From positions 1 to 5,084 of the forward strand of contig CAMWKN010000181.1 of assembly GCA_947174825.1 (NCBI GenBank): a DNA stretch of 5,084 nt. The letters run 5' to 3'. The notes below the pieces were generated by a model, which saw nothing but the letters and a program-made list of their open reading frames with translations, made no database searches and had not been told where the DNA came from. Origin of the DNA: an uncultured Clostridium sp. (GTDB taxonomy: Bacteria > Bacillota_A > Clostridia > Lachnospirales > Lachnospiraceae). Shown here in pieces: positions 1 to 4,953 of this stretch. Position numbers and translations under genes: made by a program. The first letter of the stretch is position 1; each line of letters starts with the position of its first letter.

Positions 1-1
1 G

Positions 2-163
2 CTTCGTCAGGAAAATAGAAAAATAAAACAGACAAAAGTATACTTAAGCTGGAAAATTTGTGTACCATTGATTGGAGATAATATCTATACAATGTCTGCA
101 GATTTTGATAAGATGTCTTGGAGAGATGATAAAAGCGGATGTAGTTTAAGGATATTATCATAA
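2..163 (+). CDS. 3' end of an unrecognised protein (partial, 53 codons)
   Basis: An open frame enters from the left edge and runs to a TAA at 161-163. The 53 visible residues include a basic stretch rich in K and R, then a segment with IGDNIYTM, and end in SGCSLRILS. I do not recognise the family, and only the C-terminus is available. No terminator lies between its stop and the DUF4304 gene 24 bp downstream, so the two may be co-transcribed. Because there is no start codon or domain to judge by, this could also be a fortuitous open frame, although its length from the edge and its codon use look normal for the region. Confidence 0.5.
   Translation, partial: LRQENRKIKQTKVYLSWKICVPLIGDNIYTMSADFDKMSWRDDKSGCSLRILS
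105..133 (+). promoter_or_regulatory. Possible weak promoter for the DUF4304 gene
   Basis: TTGATA at 105-110 and GATAAA at 128-133 are separated by 17 bp. The -35 is good and the -10 matches 4 of 6 consensus positions. It lies inside the 3' end of the preceding frame and would give a leader of about 48 nt. In AT-rich DNA such matches arise by chance, so this is only a candidate. Confidence 0.25.
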
Positions 164-187
164 CTATGTATAGAAATGGAGTAGATT

Positions 188-934
188 ATGATGGAAGATA
201 ATAAAACTAAAATGACAGAAAAAATGAATGAAATTGAGGCGAACGTATATCAAATACTAAAACCAAAGGGTTTTCGAAAACATGGCAGGACACTGCATCG
301 CTTTGTGTCGGAAGATATTTCCCAGGTAATTAATTTTCAGCGTGGTCAGGCGAGTTATTTTGATTTCATGTGGGTTAATTTGGGGATTCGGGTTCCGGAA
401 TGTGATGAACGAAAATTTATTTTGTCAGAGCCGATGAAAAAATACTACCACGAGTATGATTGCACAATGCGTTCCCGGCTGGGAGAAATAGATGGTAAGA
501 AAGAGAAATGTTTTAATCTGAAACGTAATGCTGCAAAAATCACTTCTCAGATTATGAATGATATAGAAAATAAGGTTCTTCCGGTGTATGACATTCTATC
601 CACCAGAGAAGCGATTCTTGCCCATCGCAGAGATTATCCTCATTTTGATATGCAGAGTCATTTGATTTTATTAGAGGAAGTGATGATATATGGACACTTA
701 GGAGATATGGATAAAGCAAAAGAGCTTTTTGAATTGTATTATCAGAACCAGGTGGAAGAGTACAATGATGAGATGACCAATGGAAGACAGGAATACCTAA
801 AGAAAGGCGAGAAATATGTCTATATGGATCAGGAAATTACAGCAGAAAAAGACGGTTATGTTACTGTCTATGGTGCATACCATGGGCATATTGATTATCT
901 GGATGAATTAGCGCTTAGTCTTGGTCTTCGATAA
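188..934 (+). CDS. DUF4304 domain-containing protein, function unknown
   Basis: This 248-residue soluble protein has no signal peptide or membrane segment. Residues about 12-70 fit the DUF4304 pattern: an N-terminal helix, a K-x-x-GFRKHGRTLHR segment (25-38), a hydrophobic strand followed by QVINFQRGQ (46-54), and a WVNLGIRVPE strand (62-71). The C-terminal half is helical and charged, and residues 157-187 resemble a single TPR-like helical pair (LILLEEVMIYGHLGDMDKAKELF). The biochemical role of DUF4304 is unknown. Members often sit among immunity-like or hypothetical genes, so an accessory role is possible but not shown here. The start at 188 follows GGAG at 178-181; a second ATG directly follows at 191 and cannot be excluded. 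It shares strand with the upstream partial gene. Confidence 0.8.
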   Translation: MMEDNKTKMTEKMNEIEANVYQILKPKGFRKHGRTLHRFVSEDISQVINFQRGQASYFDFMWVNLGIRVPECDERKFILSEPMKKYYHEYDCTMRSRLGEIDGKKEKCFNLKRNAAKITSQIMNDIENKVLPVYDILSTREAILAHRRDYPHFDMQSHLILLEEVMIYGHLGDMDKAKELFELYYQNQVEEYNDEMTNGRQEYLKKGEKYVYMDQEITAEKDGYVTVYGAYHGHIDYLDELALSLGLR

Positions 935-944
935 AAACGATTTC

Positions 945-1055
945 AAAAGAAAGAAATTGACCGGTATGCTCCTGAATGATAAAATTACAAAAGAGGCATA
1001 CAATGCGAAGTATAATGAACTGACACAAAACATAAATCAGGTAAAAGGGGAACAT
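945..1055 (+). pseudogene. Probable remnant of a large serine recombinase C-terminal region
   Basis: An open frame from the stop at 909-911 runs into the diguanylate cyclase frame. About 37 codons of it read KRKKLTGMLLNDKITKEAY followed by a charged NAKYNELTQNINQ helix. From memory, this pattern (K-K-L-T-x-M-L-x-x-x-I-T-x-E-x-Y-x-x-K-Y-x-x-L) is typical of the coiled-coil segment near the C-terminus of large serine recombinases of clostridial mobile elements. No catalytic domain, zinc ribbon or start codon with a good ribosome binding site accompanies it. It begins 10 bp after the DUF4304 stop. I read it as a scar of a lost element. The alternative is a native N-terminal extension of the cyclase, which is less likely because a promoter lies inside it. 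Confidence 0.5.
957..985 (+). promoter_or_regulatory. Strong sigma-A-type promoter for the cyclase/binding-protein operon
   Basis: TTGACC at 957-962 and TAAAAT at 980-985 are separated by exactly 17 bp, matching 5 of 6 consensus positions in each box. Transcription would begin near 992, leaving a leader of about 64 nt before the ATG at 1056. The site lies inside the recombinase-like remnant. It argues against translation starts at 921 (TTG) or 966 (ATG) for the cyclase, since both would be upstream of the transcript start. Confidence 0.6.
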
Positions 1056-2579
1056 ATGGCAGTTGAACGTAAAAATGGGAAAAAAGGGAAAGCAGGGGAA
1101 TTTCATCTGCGGAAGCTGCAGATGAAGTTGTTTCTTGCATTTATAGGGATTATTATTGGCACGAATCTGCTGCTTTCCATGGTTATTTTACAGCGTTCCG
1201 GTGATGTGGTGCAGGACCAGATTTCTACTTGGATAGAAGTCAATACCAGGCAGCAGATGTTAAATATTAATTCCTATATTGATGAAGTGGAAGAAACTGC
1301 AGCGCTCTTTTTTTCAGAGGACAGTTATTGTGAATATGATGCTACTGACGAGGGAATAGAAGAGTTTGATAAAATACAACAGGAAGCGGCTATTACAAAT
1401 CGTATTCAGGATTTGGGAGTGATGAACAACTTTTGTGATTTTGGTATTGTTTATGCCAATGATCATGGTTTGGGTTGGATTTCCAATACTACCTACGCAA
1501 TGTTTCCCGATGGGGGTATGTATGCCGCTTTTGCTGCGGAAATCGGGCAGGTGCAGGCTTCGTCGGCATGGGTTTTTGGCTTTCAGGATAATTATGACAG
1601 GATGTATTACATCAAAAGGCTGAATGACAATGCGGTGCTGATTGCTGCCATATATAACAGGGAGTTTGCGACGGTATTTGAATATCCGGATGAGTTAAAG
1701 GATATGACGATTCGGCTGGTAGATGAAAAGCATAAGGTTATTTATTCCACGATTGCCGATGAGATTGGGGGAGATCTGGAATCCTCCCTGCAAAAACTCA
1801 TTGGCGAGGACGGTATCTTTTCTGTTACCATGGATGAGCGTCTGGTTACAGCCAATATCTGTGATAACCAGTGGTATGTGATCGCTTCTGTTCCTCTGGA
1901 TGTGATTCTGAAGGAAATACAGCAGCAGCGTATCTATATTCTTTTGTTTACCTTTGGTGTTATTATTCTGGTTATGGTGATTGGTGTGTGGCTTATGCGC
2001 AGGATTACAAATCCCATGGATACAGCTTTTTCTAATCTCAAAAAGAGGGCAGAATATGATAACCTCTCTGGAATGTTAAATAAAAGCTCCTTTCAGGAGA
2101 TGGCAGACACGGCACTAGGTGATGGAAAGCAGGTAGGAAGTTCTGTTATGGTTATCGTGGATATGGATAATTTTAAGCAGGTCAATGATAAACTGGGACA
2201 TGCTTATGGAGATAAGGTGATTGCGCGCTTGGGCAGTCTGCTAAATCAGATGTATGGCGATGAGGTGATGAAAGGGCGTATTGGTGGAGATGAATTTGCG
2301 ATGTTTATGCAATATTCTATTAACGACAGGGACATTGTAGAGAATCGTGTCGGTTCCGATTTGAAGCTGCTTTTAGAACTTTTTAGTAAAGAATTTGAGG
2401 AGGAAAGGGAAATTTGCAGAGTATCCTTAAGTGCTGGGGTGTATATTGCCACAGAGGAGCAGGAAAGCTTTGAGCAGATGTATAAAAGAGCAGACAATGC
2501 TCTGTATGTATCAAAGCGTAATGGTAAGAACCAGTATACATTGTATACGGAAGAAATGGCAGGTGAGAATGATGAGTAA
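1056..2579 (+). CDS. Membrane-bound diguanylate cyclase with extracytoplasmic sensor domain (GGDEF)
   Basis: This 507-residue enzyme is predicted to make cyclic di-GMP from two GTP. Domains in order: a basic K/G-rich N-terminus; TM1 at about 24-46; an extracytoplasmic sensor of about 245 residues (47-290), possibly a Cache-like fold, with no recognisable ligand motif; TM2 at about 292-315; and a GGDEF domain (334-497). Catalytic features are intact: VDMDNFKQVNDKLGH (368-382) supplies metal and base contacts, RIGGDEF (408-414) is the signature, and RADNALYVSKRNGKNQY (478-494) is the conserved C-terminal helix. The RxxD inhibitory site expected five residues before GGDEF is absent (that position reads GDEV). 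The start at 1056 follows AGGGG (1046-1050) at 5 nt spacing and downstream of a strong promoter; the frame is open further upstream to 912. The stop overlaps the next gene's start, implying translational coupling. Confidence 0.93.
   Translation: MAVERKNGKKGKAGEFHLRKLQMKLFLAFIGIIIGTNLLLSMVILQRSGDVVQDQISTWIEVNTRQQMLNINSYIDEVEETAALFFSEDSYCEYDATDEGIEEFDKIQQEAAITNRIQDLGVMNNFCDFGIVYANDHGLGWISNTTYAMFPDGGMYAAFAAEIGQVQASSAWVFGFQDNYDRMYYIKRLNDNAVLIAAIYNREFATVFEYPDELKDMTIRLVDEKHKVIYSTIADEIGGDLESSLQKLIGEDGIFSVTMDERLVTANICDNQWYVIASVPLDVILKEIQQQRIYILLFTFGVIILVMVIGVWLMRRITNPMDTAFSNLKKRAEYDNLSGMLNKSSFQEMADTALGDGKQVGSSVMVIVDMDNFKQVNDKLGHAYGDKVIARLGSLLNQMYGDEVMKGRIGGDEFAMFMQYSINDRDIVENRVGSDLKLLLELFSKEFEEEREICRVSLSAGVYIATEEQESFEQMYKRADNALYVSKRNGKNQYTLYTEEMAGENDE
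1099..1129 (+). other. Hairpin within the 5' coding region of the cyclase
   Basis: TTCATCTGC (1102-1110) and GCAGATGAA (1118-1126) are perfect inverted repeats. Allowing G-U pairs and flanking A-T pairs, the stem reaches about 14 bp with a 3-nt loop. It lies in codons 15-25, about 107 nt from the predicted transcript start, and is followed by a loosely T-rich stretch. It could affect early elongation or mRNA stability, or be coincidental. Confidence 0.4.
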
Positions 2580-3855
2580 AAAGGGGAAAAAAGGACGATG
2601 CTTTGGCAGGCTGGTAGCATTGTTCCTAATTCTTGGATTGGTGATAAATACGACTGCTTGTGGGTCAAGGGATGATAATACCGATACCGCTCAGAAATTT
2701 TCAATCGCTTTTTCATGGTGGGGTAATGATACTCGTCATCAGTATACAATGCAGGCTTTGGAGGAGTTTGAGAATAGTAATCCAGAGATATCAGTGAAGG
2801 CTACCTATGGAAGCTGGAATGGATATGATAAGCGGATGCATATTTATATGAAGTCCCGTATGGAGCCGGATGTCATGCAGATAAACTATGCATGGCTTCA
2901 GGAATATTCCGCCGACGGAAATGGTTTTTATGACCTTCGGGAACTGAAAGAATATGTAGATTTTTCAAACTTTACAGAAGAAGAACTGGAATACGGCATG
3001 ATGAATGGGAAACTCAATGGGATTCCTATTGCCTTTAATACCCAGACATTATTTCATAATAAGAGCTTATATGATTCCTATCATCTGGAAACTCCAAAAA
3101 CATGGGAGGATTTATTTAAGATTGCCGAAATCATGGGAAAGGATGGTGTTTATCCTCTGGGCATGGAAAAGAAATCACTGTTTTTATTGCTTCTTGCCTA
3201 TTTGGAGCAGACGACAGATGCCACTGTACTGGACGAAGACGGAAATTTGGTGTTAACGGTTCAGGATGTTCAGACAATGTTAGCGTTTTATCAAAAGTTA
3301 AGGCAGGAAAAGGTAATTATGCCTCTGGATGACTTTGAGAGAAATGCCTTTACCTCTGGGGAAATTGCAGGGGCAGTGGCATGGATTAGTGATGCCAGCA
3401 ATTATTGCACGCCTCTTGCAGAAACAGGAGCGGAAGTGGTGGTAGGAGATTATCTAAGGGAGCCTGACGGAAATAGGCTTGGTTGGTATATTAAGCCAGC
3501 AACCCTTTATGCCATCAGCAGGGATACTAGTCAGCCAAAGAAGGCAGCAACGCTTTTGGATTTTCTGTTAAACAGCAGAGAAATGGCGCTCAGTCAGGGG
3601 ACGGAGAAAGGAATACCAATCAGTGATGCGGCATATCAGGTGCTGGAAGAAGAGGAAATGATAAATGGTTATGAGAACAGTGCTAATAATAATATGCAGG
3701 AGAATCAGAATGAAATGAAGCTTATGATGCCTGTGCTGGAAAATGAAAATGTTCTCGATGCCTTTAAGGAGGAGGCAGATTATTATTTATATAATAAGAA
3801 ATCTCTGGAACAGGTAGCAGAGGCTATAGTAAAAAGATGGAAGAATGAAACTTGA
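2572..3855 (+). CDS. Extracellular solute-binding lipoprotein, ABC family 1 (COG1653-like)
   Basis: This 427-residue secreted protein starts with a lysine-rich n-region (MSKKGKKGR), a hydrophobic core at about 13-25 and a candidate lipidated Cys30 in NTTACG, with a polar linker after it. The lipobox is degenerate (T at -3, N at -4). The mature part resembles sugar-binding proteins: FSWWGNDTRHQYTM (47-60), PDVMQINYAWLQEY (99-112), GIPIAFNTQTLFHNKSLYD (150-168) and PKTWEDLF (175-182), the equivalent of the usual NK..Y and P.TW motifs. Such proteins normally deliver oligosaccharides to an ABC permease, but no permease or ATPase gene lies in this window. ATG 2572 is favoured over 2569 because AGGTGA (2561-2566) is 5 nt from it. 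The start overlaps the cyclase stop by 8 bp, so the two are coupled and may work as a sensing pair. Confidence 0.88.
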   Translation: MSKKGKKGRCFGRLVALFLILGLVINTTACGSRDDNTDTAQKFSIAFSWWGNDTRHQYTMQALEEFENSNPEISVKATYGSWNGYDKRMHIYMKSRMEPDVMQINYAWLQEYSADGNGFYDLRELKEYVDFSNFTEEELEYGMMNGKLNGIPIAFNTQTLFHNKSLYDSYHLETPKTWEDLFKIAEIMGKDGVYPLGMEKKSLFLLLLAYLEQTTDATVLDEDGNLVLTVQDVQTMLAFYQKLRQEKVIMPLDDFERNAFTSGEIAGAVAWISDASNYCTPLAETGAEVVVGDYLREPDGNRLGWYIKPATLYAISRDTSQPKKAATLLDFLLNSREMALSQGTEKGIPISDAAYQVLEEEEMINGYENSANNNMQENQNEMKLMMPVLENENVLDAFKEEADYYLYNKKSLEQVAEAIVKRWKNET

Positions 3856-3916
3856 GGGGCTTGTAGAAGATTTTCTAAATATTCTTGCTGGTTCATATGC
3901 TTTCTATGAGAGGTAA
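3845..3916 (+). CDS. Possible 23-residue micro-ORF overlapping the binding-protein stop
   Basis: An ATG at 3845 in another frame overlaps the last codons of the lipoprotein gene and reads MKLEGLVEDFLNILAGSYAF then YER before TAA at 3914-3916. The peptide is acidic to neutral and could form an amphipathic helix. The only ribosome-binding candidate is a weak GGAAG just upstream, within the preceding gene. It could be a small coupled peptide, the first codons of a deleted gene, or chance. I do not recognise a family. Confidence 0.2.
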   Translation: MKLEGLVEDFLNILAGSYAFYER

Positions 3917-3980
3917 AGCCTATTAATAAATAAGTTGGGTATTGATACAATAGTCATTCAGGAATTATGAGCGACCATAA

Positions 3981-4021
3981 AAAGCACCGGTATTTCGCAA
4001 TGTGCGAGATGTCGGTGCTTT
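3981..4021. terminator. Bidirectional rho-independent terminator
   Basis: A 19-bp uninterrupted stem (3981-3999 with 4003-4021, three G-U pairs) closes a 3-nt loop. The outer nine pairs are AAAGCACCG/CGGTGCTTT. On the plus strand a T run follows at 4027-4031. On the minus strand the stem is directly followed by T residues (complement of A 3979-3980 plus the A-T stem base). It sits between convergent genes and would end the cyclase/lipoprotein transcript and the CMD transcript. It fits the minus-strand gene slightly better, being 32 bp from that stop against 125 bp on the other side. Confidence 0.8.
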
Positions 4022-4052
4022 GATCGTTTTTCAGACAATTCTATCAGTGTTA

Positions 4053-4433
4053 TTATAGGAGTTCTCTCTCAGCAAATAACTTTTTGGCCGCAAATATAGC
4101 ATTTAACACTTTGGGAAATCCTGTATATGGAATACACTGCAAAAATGTTTCTATCACTTTTTCGGGAGATATTCCTACATTCAATGCGCCATTGATGTGT
4201 ACCTCTAACTGTGGCTCGCACCCTCCGACAGTAAGCAGGCTGGACAGGGTTATCATTTCCCGTTCTTCTGTTGTCAGTCCTTCTCTTGTGTAAATATCGC
4301 CAAAAGCAAACTCAACAATGAATTTTCCTAAATCGGGTGCTATGTCCTCAAGGGACTTTATGACATTCTCACCTCCTTTGCCGTCAATTGCCTTTAACTG
4401 TTCCATGCCCTGTGTAAACCTTGTGTTTTCCAT
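4053..4433 (-). CDS. Carboxymuconolactone decarboxylase/AhpD-like family protein
   Basis: This 126-residue all-helical protein is typical in length for single-domain CMD family members (COG0599). Family features are TTEEREMITLSSLLTVGG (54-71), the QLEVHINGALNVGISPEK segment (75-92) with the conserved His79, and the ETFLQCIPYTGFP segment (95-107). The family includes true decarboxylases and AhpD-like thiol peroxidase partners. The CxxC of AhpD is not intact: Cys72 sits at the position of the first cysteine (His minus 7) but Gln75 replaces the second. Substrate is unknown, and aromatic catabolism is unlikely in this context. AAGGAGG (complement of 4443-4449) lies 9 nt from the start. It is divergent from a MerR regulator and carries a MerR-type promoter, which points to inducible stress function. 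The gene ends next to a strong terminator. Confidence 0.88.
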   Translation of the reverse strand: MENTRFTQGMEQLKAIDGKGGENVIKSLEDIAPDLGKFIVEFAFGDIYTREGLTTEEREMITLSSLLTVGGCEPQLEVHINGALNVGISPEKVIETFLQCIPYTGFPKVLNAIFAAKKLFAERELL

Positions 4434-4465
4434 TTGATTTTGCCTCCTTTTTTGATTACAATAAG

Positions 4466-4496
4466 AGCATATTACTTAGAGTATAGTATAAGTCAA
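4466..4496 (-). promoter_or_regulatory. MerR-type promoter with 19-bp spacer for the CMD-family gene
   Basis: On the minus strand TTGACT (4496-4491) and TATGCT (4471-4466) are separated by 19 bp, longer than the 17 bp ideal. This is the hallmark of promoters that MerR proteins activate by DNA untwisting. The leader to the ATG at 4433 would be about 26 nt and includes the AAGGAGG site. Confidence 0.75.
4474..4493. promoter_or_regulatory. Dyad operator in the spacer, probable MerR binding site
   Basis: The 20 bp reading ACTTAGAGTATAGTATAAGT form an inverted repeat in which 8 of 10 positions per half-site are symmetric, with ACTTA/TAAGT at the ends. Its centre (4483.5) lies within 3 bp of the centre of the 19-bp spacer, as expected for a MerR operator. 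The regulator encoded immediately to the right is the obvious candidate to bind it. Confidence 0.65.
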
Positions 4497-4518
4497 GAAC
4501 TTTTTAGGAATGGTTTTT

Positions 4519-4878
4519 ATGAGGATTGGAGAGATGACAAAAGCGGCAGGGATTAGTGAATATACCCTGCGGTATTATGAGAAGAAAGGGTTGATCCGGG
4601 TAAGGCGGGATGATGTCGGCAGACGCTGTTATGATGAAAGCGATATTGAATGGATAAAATTTATCAAACGCCTGAAAGACACTGGTATGCTACTAAAGGA
4701 TATTAAGGAATATTCAAGGCTGCGGTATGAGGGAAATGCCACTATGCCGGAACGTCTGAAAATGCTTGAAAAGCACAGAGAGTACGTGTTAGAGCAGCAG
4801 AAGAAATGGGCGGAATATTTAGATAATCTGGATGATAAGATTGTTTTTTACAAGGATTCCATTAATGGAGTAAAATAA
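4519..4878 (+). CDS. MerR family transcriptional regulator, AdhR-like
   Basis: This 119-residue DNA-binding protein begins with the winged-helix MerR domain: MRIGEMTKAAGISEYTLRYY is the helix-turn-helix, followed by EKKGLI and the wing around RRDDVGRRCYDESDIEWI (29-46). Residues about 77-113 form the long dimerisation helix, and there is no extra effector domain. As I recall it, Bacillus AdhR has a redox cysteine in a WIEFIKC segment; here the match is WIKFIKR, so Arg51 replaces it and the only cysteine is Cys37. Metal-binding cysteines are absent. It is divergent from the CMD-family gene, whose promoter contains a dyad in a 19-bp spacer, so it likely activates that gene. The ATG at 4519 is chosen over 4510 because AGGA (4506-4509) lies 9 nt upstream and the family starts with M-x-I-G-E. 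Its own promoter is not clear. Confidence 0.9.
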   Translation: MRIGEMTKAAGISEYTLRYYEKKGLIRVRRDDVGRRCYDESDIEWIKFIKRLKDTGMLLKDIKEYSRLRYEGNATMPERLKMLEKHREYVLEQQKKWAEYLDNLDDKIVFYKDSINGVK

Positions 4879-4892
4879 ATCATAAAAATCTA

Positions 4893-4923
4893 TTGACTCT
4901 AACGGAGCGTTATAGCTTATGAT
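4893..4923 (+). promoter_or_regulatory. MerR-type promoter with 19-bp spacer for the second regulator
   Basis: TTGACT (4893-4898) and TATGAT (4918-4923) are 19 bp apart. The leader to the GTG at 4954 would be about 24 nt and contains AGGAGGG. The long spacer implies activation by a MerR protein, most simply the product of the gene it precedes. Confidence 0.78.
4897..4915. promoter_or_regulatory. Inverted-repeat operator of the second MerR promoter
   Basis: CTCTAACG (4897-4904) and CGTTATAG (4908-4915) are inverted repeats matching at 7 of 8 positions around the centre GAG. The dyad is centred at 4906, inside the 19-bp spacer. The layout and the TTGACTCTAAC-type left arm are typical of autoregulated multidrug or TipA-class MerR operators. 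Confidence 0.7.
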
Positions 4924-4953
4924 GGCATTATCAAGAACAGGAGGGCTGACGCG

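Noticed and set aside
921..1055. N-terminal extension of the cyclase from TTG 921 or ATG 966
   Set aside because: A strong promoter at 957-985 would start transcription downstream of both codons, neither has a clear ribosome binding site, and ATG 1056 has AGGGG at 5 nt and leads directly into a normal basic tail plus membrane segment.
915..1106. 63-codon minus-strand open frame rich in F, C and I
   Set aside because: It is complementary to an A-rich coding and leader stretch; the hydrophobic composition is the expected by-product and no ribosome binding site supports it.
1435..1623. 62-codon plus-strand open frame within the cyclase
   Set aside because: It lies out of frame inside a clearly coding sensor domain and has no independent support.
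2431..2571. Longer start for the solute-binding protein inside the GGDEF domain
   Set aside because: It would put about 47 non-family residues before a clear signal peptide and overlap essential GGDEF codons; the start at 2572 has a ribosome binding site and gives a proper signal peptide.
2246..2749. 167-codon minus-strand open frame
   Set aside because: It is antisense to the GGDEF coding region and the start of the lipoprotein gene, low in complexity (S/Y/P-rich), with no family resemblance.
3005..3256. 83-codon plus-strand open frame within the solute-binding protein
   Set aside because: It is out of frame within conserved family motifs (NK..Y, P.TW) and its W/R-rich translation is typical of a shadow frame.
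4084..4293. 69-codon plus-strand open frame opposite the CMD-family gene
   Set aside because: It is antisense to a well-supported conserved gene and has no ribosome binding site.
4452..4487. Plus-strand promoter for the first MerR gene (TTGATT and TATAGT)
   Set aside because: The spacing is 24 bp, too long for a functional sigma-A or even MerR-type promoter; no better pair was found.
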